In this document: in pieces, positions 1 through 8,782 of the stretch | Numbering within the stretch: the stretch's first letter is position 1 | Layout: the number at the start of each line of letters is the position of its first letter | Assembly: GCF_040640215.1 (NCBI RefSeq) | Contig: NZ_JBFABG010000007.1 | Coordinates: 124,001-188,000 of the forward strand | Source: Actinosynnema sp040640215 | GTDB lineage: Bacteria; Actinomycetota; Actinomycetes; Mycobacteriales; Pseudonocardiaceae | Direction: 5' to 3' | DNA length: 64,000 bases | Position numbers and translations under genes: made by a program | Notes under the pieces: model-generated | Databases searched by the model: none | Told to the model about the DNA's origin: nothing | What the model saw: the letters and a program-made list of their open reading frames with translations, nothing else

Positions 1-714
1 CCGGGGCAGTGGACCGCGTCGCTCGGCGAGGCCACCGAGCAGCTCGCCGAGCGGTACGGCGTCCCGCGCGAGCGGCAGGACGAGTTCGCCCTGCGCAGCC
101 ACCGGCTCGCCGCGCGGGCGTGGGACAACGGCTTCTACGACAACCACGTCGTGCCCCTGCCCGGCGTGGAGTCGGTGCGCGACGAGGGCATCCGGGCGGA
201 CACGAGCCTGGAGAAGCTCGGCGGGCTCAAGCCGGCGTTCCGCCCGGACGGGACGGTCACCGCGGGCAACGCCTCGCCGCTCAACGACGGCGCGGCGGCC
301 CTGCTGCTCGGCTCGACGCGGGCGGCCGGCGACCTGGGCCGCACCCCGCTGGCCCGCATCGCCGGCCGGGGCGCGGCGGGCGTCGACCCCCGGGCGTTCG
401 GGCTCGGACCGGTGCAGGCGGCGGAGATCGCGTTGCGGCGGGCCGGGATCGGGTGGGGCGACCTGGCGGCGGTCGAGCTGAACGAGGCGTTCGCCGCGCA
501 GTCGCTGGCGTGCCTGACGGACTGGCCGGAACTGGACCCGGAGATCGTCAACGTCAACGGCGGTGCCATCGCCATCGGCCACCCGCTGGGCGCGTCCGGC
601 GCGCGGGTGGTGCTGCAACTGGCGCACGAGCTGAGGCGGCGCGGCGGCGGCTGGGGCCTGGCCGCGCTGTGCATCGGCGTGGGGCAGGGGTTGGCGGTCG
701 TGCTGGAGGCGTAG
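1..714 (+). CDS. pcaF: Beta-ketoadipyl-CoA thiolase, C-terminal part (5' end outside window)
   Basis: The reading frame is open from base 1 and encodes the last 237 residues of a thiolase. Its likely reaction is thiolytic cleavage of beta-ketoadipyl-CoA to succinyl-CoA and acetyl-CoA, the last step of protocatechuate/catechol breakdown in the cytoplasm. Seen in the sequence: the NEAFA motif near codon 161, the GHPLGASGAR active-site block with the catalytic His near codon 193, and the C-terminal Cys in CIGVGQG near codon 224. The catalytic N-terminal Cys lies outside the window. The PcaR-like regulator just downstream supports pcaF over a fatty-acid thiolase, but that distinction is inferred. 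Confidence 0.82.
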   Translation, partial: PGQWTASLGEATEQLAERYGVPRERQDEFALRSHRLAARAWDNGFYDNHVVPLPGVESVRDEGIRADTSLEKLGGLKPAFRPDGTVTAGNASPLNDGAAALLLGSTRAAGDLGRTPLARIAGRGAAGVDPRAFGLGPVQAAEIALRRAGIGWGDLAAVELNEAFAAQSLACLTDWPELDPEIVNVNGGAIAIGHPLGASGARVVLQLAHELRRRGGGWGLAALCIGVGQGLAVVLEA

Positions 715-769
715 CGGCGGTCGTCGCGGGCGGGGTGGGGACGGACCGGCGGATAGGGTGGACGCCACC

Positions 770-1552
770 ATGACCGAGCAGGGGACAGCGCCGGAGCGCG
801 GGGCGCACTACGTGCAGTCGCTGGAACGCGGCTTGGCGGTGATCCGCGCGTTCACCGCCGACAGCCCCGCGCTGACGCTGACGGAGGTCGCCAAGCGGAC
901 CGGCCTGACCCGGGCCGGTGCGCGGCGGTTCCTGCTGACGTTGGTCGACCTGGGGTACGTGCGGGCGCACGGCAAGCTCTTCTCGCTGACGGCCCGGGTG
1001 CTGGACCTCGGGTACGCGTTCCTGTCCGGTGCGGCGTTGCCGGAGGTGGCGCGGCCCCACCTGGAACGGCTGTCGGCGGCGGTGCGGGAGTCCACCTCGG
1101 CCTCGGTGCTGGACGGCGCGGACGTGGTCTACGTGGCCAGGTTCGCGGTGTCCCGGATCATGGCGGTGTCGATCACCGTCGGCACCCGGTTCCCGGCCTA
1201 CGCCACGTCCATGGGGCACGTGCTGCTGGCCGGGCTGCCGGCGGGCGAGTTGACGGCGTACCTGGGCGGTGTGCGGTTGGCGGCGTTCACCTCGCACACC
1301 ACCACCTCGCCGGACCGGCTGCGGACCGAGCTGGAGCAGGTGCGCGACCGGGGGTGGGCGCTGGTCGACCAGGAGCTGGAGGAGGGCCTCCGCTCGATCG
1401 CCGCCCCGGTGCGGGACCGGGCGGGGCGGGTGGTGGCGGCGGTGAACGTGTCCACCCACGCCAGCCGGACGACGGTGGAGCGCCTGCGGCACGAGATGCT
1501 GCCGCCCCTGCTGGCCGCGTGCACGGCGATCGAGGAGGACTTGGCGGGCTGA
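770..1552 (+). CDS. IclR-family transcriptional regulator (PcaR/PobR-like)
   Basis: This 260-residue protein has an N-terminal winged helix (about residues 16-75) followed by an IclR effector-binding domain to the end. The sequence pattern is that of the PcaR/PcaU/PobR group, which controls aromatic-acid catabolism genes in response to pathway intermediates. It lies 55 bp downstream of the thiolase on the same strand, so it probably controls that beta-ketoadipate operon. I chose the ATG at 770; an in-frame GTG at 758 is a possible alternative. It converges on the MprF-like gene with only 17 bp between stops. Confidence 0.85.
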   Translation: MTEQGTAPERGAHYVQSLERGLAVIRAFTADSPALTLTEVAKRTGLTRAGARRFLLTLVDLGYVRAHGKLFSLTARVLDLGYAFLSGAALPEVARPHLERLSAAVRESTSASVLDGADVVYVARFAVSRIMAVSITVGTRFPAYATSMGHVLLAGLPAGELTAYLGGVRLAAFTSHTTTSPDRLRTELEQVRDRGWALVDQELEEGLRSIAAPVRDRAGRVVAAVNVSTHASRTTVERLRHEMLPPLLAACTAIEEDLAG

Positions 1553-1569
1553 GTCCCCCGGCCGGCGGG

Positions 1570-4119
1570 TCAGGGACGGGCGGTGGACCGGCGGGCGGCG
1601 AGCATCCGGGCCAGCCGGACGCCCTGGCGGATGTTCATCCCGGGCAGGTAGGCGCGGCCCACCGCGTTCGCGATCCGGGGCAGGGCGGCCGGGTCCGGGT
1701 AGGCCATGAACATCGGCCGGTAGACCGGCTGGAACTTCGCCTTGAACGCGAACAGCGACCGGAAGCCGTAGACCGGTTCCAGCACCTGCCCGGCGAAGTC
1801 CAGCACCCGCTGCACCCCGCACGCCCGCACGCCCCGGTCCAGGCGGGCCAGGGGCGCGCCGGACAGGCTGAGGAACCCCGCGCCCTCCTCCTTCAACGCC
1901 ATGGCCGCCGACGCGATCAGGAACTCCATGGAGCCGGTGAACGCGGTGGTCCGCCGCCGCATGAAGTCCAGCGTCCAGCCCACGACCCGCCCGTCCACGT
2001 ACACCGGCAGCCAGCTCGTCACCCCGTGCACAGTCCGGTCGGCGTCGACCGCGATCAGGCACCGCACGCCGTCGCCGGACAGCTCCTCCAGCCCGCCCAG
2101 CGTGAAACCCATCTCCGGCAGCCCCTTGTCGGCCACCCACTCGGCCGAGATGGACCGGATCTGGTCGGTCAGCGCGGGCGGCGCGTCGGCGTAGCGCACC
2201 CACTCGGCGGTCACGCCCTGCTTCGCCGCCTTGTTCAGCGCCGTGCGCACGTCCTGCCACTTCTTGCCGGTGAACCTGAGTTCGGGCAACGGGATGACGG
2301 TGTCCTCGGCGACCTGCACGGCGTGCCAGCCCAACGGGGCGACTTCGTCGCGCAGCTCCTCGCTGATGCTGTACAGGCACGGCGTCCAGCCCTCGTGCGC
2401 GCAGAACGTCGCGAACCCGCGCACGGCTTCACGGCACGCGTCCGGCGGTCCGATGGGGTCACCGACCGTGAGGGCGATCGTGGCGACCACGCGGTACGCG
2501 ACGACCGCGCGCCCGTCAGGGGTGAACCAGTACCGGTTGCCGCGCCACGTGGTCATGTAGGACAGCGACGTCCCGCCGTGCGCCACCATCAACTCCCGCG
2601 CACGCGCGGCGGCGTCCGCGTCCTCCACGCGGCGCGCGTTCCACGAGGCCCGGAGCAGGGCACCGAGCACGATCAGCCAGAACACCGCGCCGGTGTACTC
2701 GAACAGCACGGCGGCGAGGAAGTCCTCCGGCCGGAACGGCGTGGACACCAGCCCGAGGTAGCCCGGCGGCAGGAACCGCGCGGGCAGGTCGGCGAGCAGG
2801 TCGAGGAAGTCGGGGCGCGGCGTGAACTGCTCGCGCGCCAGCCACCCGCCGAGCAGGTAGGCGGCGCTGAGCCCGGCGAGCCCGCCGCCGGTGATCTTCC
2901 AGAACCGCCGCACGGGCGTGGCCAACGGGAAGTGCGGTCGGGTCAGCAGCAGCACGACCACGATCCCCAGCGGCAGCAGGAACGGGATGCAGTACTCCAC
3001 CAGCACGCTCGGCGTCACGGTGGTGCCCGTGAGCAGCACGGCTTCCCACAGGTACCACCCGATCAGCCCGGTCATCGCCACGTTCACCACGAGTGCGGCC
3101 CACCACGCGAACCGCCGGCCGCGCCGCAGTCCCTCGGCGAGCGCGAGCAGCAGCAACGCGGGCATCACGGACATGAGCAACGCGGGCAGCCTGTCGTACA
3201 CGGCCTGCGTGGACAGCGTGTGGCACAGGTCGACCAGGTCGGGTTCGGCGCAGTAGGACGCCAGCGTCTCCGCGTCGGGCTGCGGCACGGCGAGCACGTC
3301 CGCGAACCACGACAACGGCCCGTTGGAGTACGGCGACAGCAGCACCACCACGGGTCCCAACGCCGACGCGGCGATCACCAGCGCGACCAGCAACCGGGTC
3401 TCTTCCCGCGACGGCGGCGCGGGCGCGGGACGTCCGCGCACGGCGAGCGCGCCGAACACCAGGCCGGTGATCCCGCCGCACAGCCGCAACACGTCCTGGA
3501 GGTACCCCGAGTACAGGGCCAGCACCAGCGACGCGAGCACGAGCAGCAGCCGCACCCGCCGACGCCACAGCGGCGGCAGCCGGAAGCTCAGCGCGAGCGC
3601 CAGGCCGACGACGCCGGGCGACGGGCCGACCGCGAGGTCGTAGCCCAGGTAGTCCAGCCAGCTCCAGCCGGCCGCCGCGCCGACCCGCACCAGGCCGCTG
3701 CCGGCGAGCACACCGACCACGTGGGTCGACACGAGGAGCCCGGCCGCGCGCGGCGACCCGAACTCGCGTTCGGCGGCGGGTCCGAACACCAGCAGCAACG
3801 CGGTGGTCGCCAGGTAGCAGGCGAGGTTCGCGCACCACAGCGCCGCCGTGAGGGAGGTCCACAGCGGGGAGGTCGCCCCGAACCCGATGTGCTCCACCAG
3901 GTCGTCGGACGGTCCGGACCACAGGCTGCCCGTGGCCGCGCCGACCGCCCACAGCACCGCCAGGGCGATCGCGGTGACCGGCGCGCGGCGGGCGAACGAG
4001 CCGAGCCCGGCGGCCAGGCGGGCCACGGCGGCCAACCGCACCGCCCCGGCCGCCACCCGTTCCAGCCGGGTCCACCGGGCGAACCCGCCCGGCGCACGTC
4101 CACCCACGCCCGTCACCAC
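1570..4119 (-). CDS. MprF-like membrane protein with DUF2156 aminoacyl-phospholipid synthase domain
   Basis: This 849-residue protein has many hydrophobic segments in about residues 30-490, the first part rhomboid-like in pattern. A soluble C-terminal DUF2156 domain (about 500-830) is of the kind that transfers an amino acid from aminoacyl-tRNA to phosphatidylglycerol in MprF/LysX proteins. Seen: the hydrophobic profile and GNAT-like stretches such as GKKWQDVRTALNKA and FKAKFQP. Known of the family: lysinylation of membrane lipid gives resistance to cationic peptides. No lysyl-tRNA synthetase domain is fused, so the aminoacyl group is not determined. The start is a GTG directly overlapping the stop of a 24-codon ORF, which suggests coupled translation; a second GTG follows at once. 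Confidence 0.8.
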   Translation of the reverse strand: MVTGVGGRAPGGFARWTRLERVAAGAVRLAAVARLAAGLGSFARRAPVTAIALAVLWAVGAATGSLWSGPSDDLVEHIGFGATSPLWTSLTAALWCANLACYLATTALLLVFGPAAEREFGSPRAAGLLVSTHVVGVLAGSGLVRVGAAAGWSWLDYLGYDLAVGPSPGVVGLALALSFRLPPLWRRRVRLLLVLASLVLALYSGYLQDVLRLCGGITGLVFGALAVRGRPAPAPPSREETRLLVALVIAASALGPVVVLLSPYSNGPLSWFADVLAVPQPDAETLASYCAEPDLVDLCHTLSTQAVYDRLPALLMSVMPALLLLALAEGLRRGRRFAWWAALVVNVAMTGLIGWYLWEAVLLTGTTVTPSVLVEYCIPFLLPLGIVVVLLLTRPHFPLATPVRRFWKITGGGLAGLSAAYLLGGWLAREQFTPRPDFLDLLADLPARFLPPGYLGLVSTPFRPEDFLAAVLFEYTGAVFWLIVLGALLRASWNARRVEDADAAARARELMVAHGGTSLSYMTTWRGNRYWFTPDGRAVVAYRVVATIALTVGDPIGPPDACREAVRGFATFCAHEGWTPCLYSISEELRDEVAPLGWHAVQVAEDTVIPLPELRFTGKKWQDVRTALNKAAKQGVTAEWVRYADAPPALTDQIRSISAEWVADKGLPEMGFTLGGLEELSGDGVRCLIAVDADRTVHGVTSWLPVYVDGRVVGWTLDFMRRRTTAFTGSMEFLIASAAMALKEEGAGFLSLSGAPLARLDRGVRACGVQRVLDFAGQVLEPVYGFRSLFAFKAKFQPVYRPMFMAYPDPAALPRIANAVGRAYLPGMNIRQGVRLARMLAARRSTARP

Positions 4120-4187
4120 CCCTCGAACACCTTCCCGTACTCGTCGCGGTGCTCCGCGATCGGTGCGAGGTCGTGCGGTCCGGTCAT
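4113..4187 (-). CDS. Possible 24-residue leader ORF upstream of the MprF-like gene
   Basis: A short ORF starts with ATG at 4187, has a clear GGGGAG ribosome site six bases upstream, and stops with a TGA (4115-4113) that overlaps the second GTG of the MprF-like start (GTGGTGA). The peptide is acidic and ends in Phe-Glu-Gly-Trp. I do not recognise it. The good ribosome site and overlapping stop/start suggest translational coupling or a regulatory leader. The MprF-like start has only a poorly spaced GAGGGG of its own. It could also be chance; no homologue can be checked here. Confidence 0.4.
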   Translation of the reverse strand: MTGPHDLAPIAEHRDEYGKVFEGW

Positions 4188-4455
4188 CTGCTCCCCGTCA
4201 CGTGGCCGCGATGTGACAAGTTGACCGCGTCGGGGCGGTCCGGCACATCGGTCCAACGGATGCGGGCGGTCCGCCCGAGGTGTGAACGGGTATCAGACCG
4301 AGGTAGTACGACCCGGGGTCACCGCCGCCCCCGGCGGGGCACGTTCCCGCCTCCTCGGGGTGGTGCCCGCCGGGCGGGGCGGCCGGGTTACCGACCCCTC
4401 CGACCCCTCCGGGCCGTCCAGCCGGTCGAGCGGGCCCCGGGTCTTGAAGGCTTCC
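4188..4455. other. Gap between HTH regulator and MprF-like gene
   Basis: No gene is seen here. Both flanking genes are on the minus strand, so this holds the promoter of the MprF-like gene (a TTGTCACAT-like stretch lies near 4208-4220). A GC-rich self-complementary block (GCCCGCC/GGGCGGGG, about 4368-4381) may terminate the regulator transcript. Confidence 0.4.
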
Positions 4456-5397
4456 TCACGACCAGTCCCAGCCGATGCCGACCACGCCCGGCTGCACGTC
4501 TTTCGCCAGCACGTGCAGCACCCGGCCCGGAGTGAGCGCCAATTCGTCGTCGTGCACGAGCGCCGCGTCCACGCCGGGTTGGGCAAGCGCGTAGCAGCGG
4601 ACCGGCAGGAGCGGTTCGGTGAACTGCACGCTCAGCACGTACGTGCCCACGGGATAGCGGAACGCACGGCGGTAATCGCGGGCCTGTGCGCCCTTGTCCC
4701 CGATGGTGAAGCGGTACTCCAGCAGGTGCGTCCGGCCCGCCCGCAGGGCGTGGTCGAACAGCAGCTCTGCCGCGATCACCGGCGCGCCGGGGTGCCGCCG
4801 CACGCGCCCCAGTCGGCAGTTCCCCCTCGCCTCCACGTCCAGCGCACCCGGTGGCGTGCCGGGGTCCGCGCAGTACACCGCCAGGTAGCGGTCGGGGTGG
4901 CCGGCGACCGCGCGCAACACCTGCCTGGTGTGGACCGAGCGGATCACCCCGTCCGCGTCCACCGTGGCCGCGTCGTCCTGCGACCACAGGCGCAGGTCGC
5001 CGTCGGACGGCCCGACCAGCGCCGCCACGGTTTCCGCCAACGACTGGGCGGGCTCCAGCATCCGCCCGTAGTGCCGGGGCGGCTGTGGGCGGGACACCCA
5101 CCGGCCACGCGGGCGCGGTGGGCCGAGCAGCGCCTCCAGCGAGTGCCGGGGCAGGCCGAGGATGGTCTCGATGGCCTGCACGGCGCGCAGCGAGTCCGCG
5201 CGTTCGGGGCGGCTGCGGCCGAGCCGCCAGTAACTCAGCGTGGACAGGCTGACGTGGATGCCGCGCCGGTCCAACCGGTCGCGCAGGCGTTCCAGCGTGA
5301 GGCCGCTGCGCTCGACGGCGGCCCGGAGGGCGGCGTGGAACGGGCCGGTGCGCAACAGCACCTCGACCTCCAGCCCGGCATCGGGCGGAACGGCCAC
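4456..5397 (-). CDS. Helix-turn-helix regulator (XRE-like N-terminus)
   Basis: This 313-residue protein begins with a helix-turn-helix of Cro/CI type (about residues 20-75, containing SLSTLSYWRLGRSRPE), followed by a larger domain of unknown function typical of actinomycete regulators. I chose the GTG at 5397 because GGAGGGGG lies 6-7 bases upstream. An upstream extension to 5502 is open but runs through the intergenic region. It is divergent from the secreted M23 peptidase gene, 229 bp away, and could control it; that is inference from position only. Confidence 0.7.
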   Translation of the reverse strand: MAVPPDAGLEVEVLLRTGPFHAALRAAVERSGLTLERLRDRLDRRGIHVSLSTLSYWRLGRSRPERADSLRAVQAIETILGLPRHSLEALLGPPRPRGRWVSRPQPPRHYGRMLEPAQSLAETVAALVGPSDGDLRLWSQDDAATVDADGVIRSVHTRQVLRAVAGHPDRYLAVYCADPGTPPGALDVEARGNCRLGRVRRHPGAPVIAAELLFDHALRAGRTHLLEYRFTIGDKGAQARDYRRAFRYPVGTYVLSVQFTEPLLPVRCYALAQPGVDAALVHDDELALTPGRVLHVLAKDVQPGVVGIGWDWS

Positions 5398-5402
5398 CGC
5401 GC

Positions 5403-5513
5403 ACCCCCTCCACTGTGGAAGAAAACAGTTTAGAAGCCGGACAACGCCCGATATGACCGACGAAGGTGGGTATCCCTCCACAGTTTTGCAGCCCGGCTCC
5501 ACAGTCGTGGGTC
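5403..5513. promoter_or_regulatory. Divergent intergenic region with three CCACAGT sites
   Basis: Between the HTH gene and the M23 gene, an interrupted palindrome TCCACTGTGGA (about 5409-5419) is followed by two direct CTCCACAGT copies (about 5478-5486 and 5499-5507). The stretch is less GC-rich than its surroundings. These could be operators for the adjacent HTH protein. The same core also appears elsewhere in the window, so a wider role is possible. Confidence 0.35.
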
Positions 5514-5626
5514 ACCCGGCGCGGACGACCTTGACCACGTCCGGCCCCCGGTATGTCATCGGCGCGGCGGCCCCTGCGAGAGCCGCCGGAATCCCTGCCC
5601 TGTGCCGATTTCCCCCTGGAGGGCAC

Positions 5627-6838
5627 ATGTCCCGTCCGTTGTCCGCGCGGCGGTTCGCCGCGCTGTTCTCCGCGCTCGCGGCCGGTGTCGTCGTGCTGGT
5701 CGCGCCGTCCGCCACGGCCGCCGCACCCGGGCCCGACCTCGCCACGACCGTCCGCGCCACCATGCTCCAGCAACACGGCGAGGCGCTGAAGCGGCAGTGG
5801 GACACGCAGACGTTGCGCGAACCGCTGTTCGAGCCGACCCGCACGTCCGGTGCGTGGGTGTTCGGCAGCACCACCATCCCGATGGCCTACGGCCAGGAGC
5901 ACGGCGCGCCGCACATGGCGTTGTTCCTGGCCCGCAAGGAGCGGTCCGCGTGGCGGGTCGAGCTCGACGGCACCGCCGGGTTCGCCGCCCTCGCCGCGCA
6001 GGCACCGTCCGCCGTGCTCGGCGACGGCGAGAAGCGGACGTTCGCGGCGAACCAGAACAGCCGTGCGCAAGCGCTCGCGCCCACCGGCCTGGGCCTGCCG
6101 TGGCCGGTGAACGTGGCGTGGTGGATGGGCGGCGGTCCGCACGGCAACAGCGGCACCAGCCGGCCGTTCAGCTCGATCGACTTCAACGGCGGTGACGGCC
6201 GGGTCCTGTCGGCCGGCAACGGGCGCGTCTACAAGAGTTGCGTCGTGGGCCGCAGCGCGCTGGTGAAGGTCGTGCACGACAACGGTTACAGCACCACCTA
6301 CTACCACATGTACAACCTGACGACGCTCGCCGACGGCAGCGCCGTGCGCACGGGCACCTACCTCGGCAACATCGGCAACGAACTGCCGTGCGGCGGCTCC
6401 AGCACCGGTGCGCACGTGCACTTCTCGTTGCTGCGCGGCAACTCCCACATCAGCGTCAACGGGATGACCATCGGCGGCTGGACGTTCTACGAGGGCTCGC
6501 AGGCGTACGGCGGTTACGCGCAGCGCGGCAGCACGCGCGTGTCCGTCGGCGGTCGGGTCACGAACTACGGCGGTGGCGGCACGACGCTGCCCACCGGCAC
6601 GGTCGACGCGGGGGCGAACAGCACGGTGAACCTGCGTTCCGGCCCCGGCCTGACCCACTCCGCCGTGGGCACGGTCGCGGACGGCGCGGTGGTGTCCATC
6701 GCGTGCACCAGCCGCGGCGAGGCCGTCGACGGTGTCTGGGGCCGGACGGACCTGTGGAACCGGCTCGACGACGGCAAGTGGATCAGCGACGGCTTCGTGG
6801 ACACCGGCTCGGACGGACCGGTGGCGGCGGCCTGCTGA
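5627..6838 (+). CDS. Secreted M23-family zinc peptidase with C-terminal SH3-like domain
   Basis: This 403-residue protein starts with a Sec signal peptide (about residues 1-32, cleavage near ATAAA). The peptidase part has the M23 zinc ligands: His and Asp in GPHGNSG...SIDFNGG (near 172 and 185) and HVH (263-265). A bacterial SH3-like domain (about 318-395) likely binds cell wall. Known of the family: the enzymes cut peptide cross-bridges in peptidoglycan or Gly-rich proteins; the spacing resembles the beta-lytic (M23A) group. The ATG at 5627 follows GGAGGGCAC. A strong hairpin follows the stop codon. Confidence 0.86.
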   Translation: MSRPLSARRFAALFSALAAGVVVLVAPSATAAAPGPDLATTVRATMLQQHGEALKRQWDTQTLREPLFEPTRTSGAWVFGSTTIPMAYGQEHGAPHMALFLARKERSAWRVELDGTAGFAALAAQAPSAVLGDGEKRTFAANQNSRAQALAPTGLGLPWPVNVAWWMGGGPHGNSGTSRPFSSIDFNGGDGRVLSAGNGRVYKSCVVGRSALVKVVHDNGYSTTYYHMYNLTTLADGSAVRTGTYLGNIGNELPCGGSSTGAHVHFSLLRGNSHISVNGMTIGGWTFYEGSQAYGGYAQRGSTRVSVGGRVTNYGGGGTTLPTGTVDAGANSTVNLRSGPGLTHSAVGTVADGAVVSIACTSRGEAVDGVWGRTDLWNRLDDGKWISDGFVDTGSDGPVAAAC

Positions 6839-6849
6839 ACCGGATGACG

Positions 6850-6880
6850 CCGATCCCGCCCGCCGCCGGGGCGGGATCGG
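6850..6880 (+). terminator. Hairpin after the M23 peptidase gene
   Basis: A perfect 12-bp stem (CCGATCCCGCCC with GGGCGGGATCGG) and a 7-base loop lie 11 bp after the stop. There is no T-run, as is common for actinomycete terminators. Confidence 0.7.
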
Positions 6881-6893
6881 TACCGTCCGTGCG

Positions 6894-7556
6894 ATGACGT
6901 TCTGGAAGTCCCGTCGGACCCCGGAGCCACTCGGCGATCCGGGCCAGGCACGGCTCGCCTTCCTGCTGACCGAGTACACCGCGATCCGCGCCGAGCTGGT
7001 CGCGGCCGTCGCCACCCAGCAGACGGTGATGAACTACGGGCTGGCCGCGATCGCGGTCATCTACACCGGGGTCCTGGCGACCTGGGCGAACGTGCCGCTG
7101 CGCACCGGGATTCTGGCCCTGGCCCCGGCGTTGCTGATGTTCGTGTGGTTCGTCTGGTACGGCGAGGTGAAGCGACTGGGCCGGACCCGCTGGTTCCTGT
7201 GGGAGCTGGAGAAGAAGGTCAACGCCCTGCTGCGCTCCCCCGCGCCCGCCGGGACCGGGTCCGACCTGCCCCCGGGCGACGTGCTGCACTGGGAGAGCTG
7301 GGTCCGGGGCCGCAACCGGTGGCGGGTGAACCTGCACTCGCGGCCCGCCTACCACCTGTCCACGGGGTTGTTGTGCGGCACCGGGTTGGGCACCACGGCG
7401 TTGTCGGTCGCGCTCGGTGTGACCGGCGGGCTGCCCATGCCGTGGCCGGTGCTGGTCTACGGCGGCGCGGCGGCGTTCCTGGCGTTATTGGGATACGCGG
7501 TGCGCGTGGTGCGGGGCAACCCCCTGCTGGCGGGCGCGGGCAAGCCGATCACCTGA
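6894..7556 (+). CDS. Small integral membrane protein of unknown function
   Basis: This 220-residue protein has two hydrophobic pairs (about residues 45-90 and 155-205) flanking a basic, Trp-rich cytoplasmic-type loop. I do not recognise the family. The ATG at 6894 lies just after the terminator of the M23 gene, so it is probably transcribed separately. Its last 8 bp overlap the end of the convergent MFS gene. Confidence 0.65.
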   Translation: MTFWKSRRTPEPLGDPGQARLAFLLTEYTAIRAELVAAVATQQTVMNYGLAAIAVIYTGVLATWANVPLRTGILALAPALLMFVWFVWYGEVKRLGRTRWFLWELEKKVNALLRSPAPAGTGSDLPPGDVLHWESWVRGRNRWRVNLHSRPAYHLSTGLLCGTGLGTTALSVALGVTGGLPMPWPVLVYGGAAAFLALLGYAVRVVRGNPLLAGAGKPIT

Positions 7557-8718
7557 CCGGCCTGGGGAAGCCCCGGCTGGTCAGCACCACGGCGAGCACC
7601 GGCACCAGCAGCACGAGCATGGCCCACGGGAACGACCTGGCCCCCGCCGCGTCGAGCAGCAGCCCGCCGAGGGCACCGCCGCCGGCCATCGCCACGTTCC
7701 ACAGGGTCACCAGCATGGCCTGCGCGCTGTCCGCCTCGTCGCCGGCCGCGTCCGCGACGGCCGTCTGGAGCAGGGCCGGGATACCACCCCACCCCAGGCC
7801 CCACAACGTGATCGCGGCGTAGACCAGGACGTGGCTGTCGGTGGGCACGGCCAGCGCCGCCGCCGCGACGGCGACCAGGACGGTCCCCGCGACGGTGAGC
7901 CCCCGCAGCCGGCGGTCGACGTGCGCGCCGACGTACCAGATGCCGACGAGGGACGCGACGCCGTAGACCAGCAGCACGACGTCGACGGAATCGCCGAGGC
8001 CGACCTCCCCGAGGTACGTGGCCACGTAGGTGTAGAAGACGGTCTGCGCCAGCACGAACACCAGCGTCGTGACCAGCACCGCCGGCACCCCGGGACGGCG
8101 CAGCGCGGCGCGGGGCTCCAGCCGTCCGGCGGGCGCGCCGGGCTGATCGGGCACGAACACCACGATCGCCGCGACCAGGAGCACGGCCAGCGCGGTCACC
8201 GCCCAGAACGCCGCCCGCCACCCGGCCAGGTGACCGAGGAACGTGCCCGCCGGGATGCCCGTCGACAGCGCGACCGGCAGGCCGGCCATCACGACCGCGA
8301 CGGCCCGGCCGGCCAGGTGCGCGGGCACCAGGCGGCGCGCGTAGCCCGCCAGCAGCGCCCACACCACGCCCGCCGCGATGCCGGCGACGAACCGGGCCAC
8401 GAGGGTCAGCGGGTAGGCGGCGGACACGGCGGTGATCGTGTTGGCCACCGCGAAGCCCGCCATCGACGTGAGCAGCAGGCGTTTGCGCCGCCACGCGGCG
8501 GTGGCCGTGACGAGCGGGATCGCCGACACGGCCGTGCCGACGGCGTAGACGGTGACGAGCTGCCCGGTGGCGGACTCGCCCACGCCGAGACCGGCGCTCA
8601 TCGCGGGCAGCACGCCGGCCGGCAGCGCTTCGGTCAGGACGGTGACGAACGCGGCCAGGGCGAGCGGCAGCAGGGCGCGCAGCGGGAGCCGGGGAGGAGC
8701 GGCAGTGCGGTTCGACAT
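7549..8718 (-). CDS. MFS efflux transporter (DHA1 / sugar-efflux-like)
   Basis: This 389-residue protein has twelve predicted membrane segments and the length and motif pattern of the 12-TM drug/sugar efflux family, with the Leu-Pro-Ala-Gly-Val-Leu-Pro pattern of the first helix and a basic loop between helices 2 and 3 (AAWRRKRLLL). It probably exports small molecules by proton antiport; the substrate cannot be read. It is divergent from a merR gene across a palindromic operator, a common arrangement in which the MerR protein controls the efflux gene. Confidence 0.82.
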   Translation of the reverse strand: MSNRTAAPPRLPLRALLPLALAAFVTVLTEALPAGVLPAMSAGLGVGESATGQLVTVYAVGTAVSAIPLVTATAAWRRKRLLLTSMAGFAVANTITAVSAAYPLTLVARFVAGIAAGVVWALLAGYARRLVPAHLAGRAVAVVMAGLPVALSTGIPAGTFLGHLAGWRAAFWAVTALAVLLVAAIVVFVPDQPGAPAGRLEPRAALRRPGVPAVLVTTLVFVLAQTVFYTYVATYLGEVGLGDSVDVVLLVYGVASLVGIWYVGAHVDRRLRGLTVAGTVLVAVAAAALAVPTDSHVLVYAAITLWGLGWGGIPALLQTAVADAAGDEADSAQAMLVTLWNVAMAGGGALGGLLLDAAGARSFPWAMLVLLVPVLAVVLTSRGFPRPVR

Positions 8719-8732
8719 GCCCGTATGCTCGA

Positions 8733-8754
8733 ACCCTCACACAGGTGTGAAGGT
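8733..8754. promoter_or_regulatory. Palindromic operator between MFS and MerR genes
   Basis: ACCCTCACAC and GTGTGAAGGT are separated by AG; 9 of 10 positions match as inverted repeat. The position, 15 bp from the MFS start and 28 bp from the merR start, fits a MerR-type operator serving both directions. Confidence 0.6.
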
Positions 8755-8782
8755 CCACTCCCGCGACCGTGAGGTGGAGCAC

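Noticed and set aside
1354..4224. 956-residue plus-strand ORF opposite the MprF-like gene
   Set aside because: Shadow of the minus-strand gene with low-complexity Gln/His/Arg/Gly composition and no domain pattern.
4282..5433. Plus-strand ORF of 383 residues opposite the HTH regulator
   Set aside because: Composition is that of an antisense shadow; the minus strand shows a clear HTH protein with a ribosome site.
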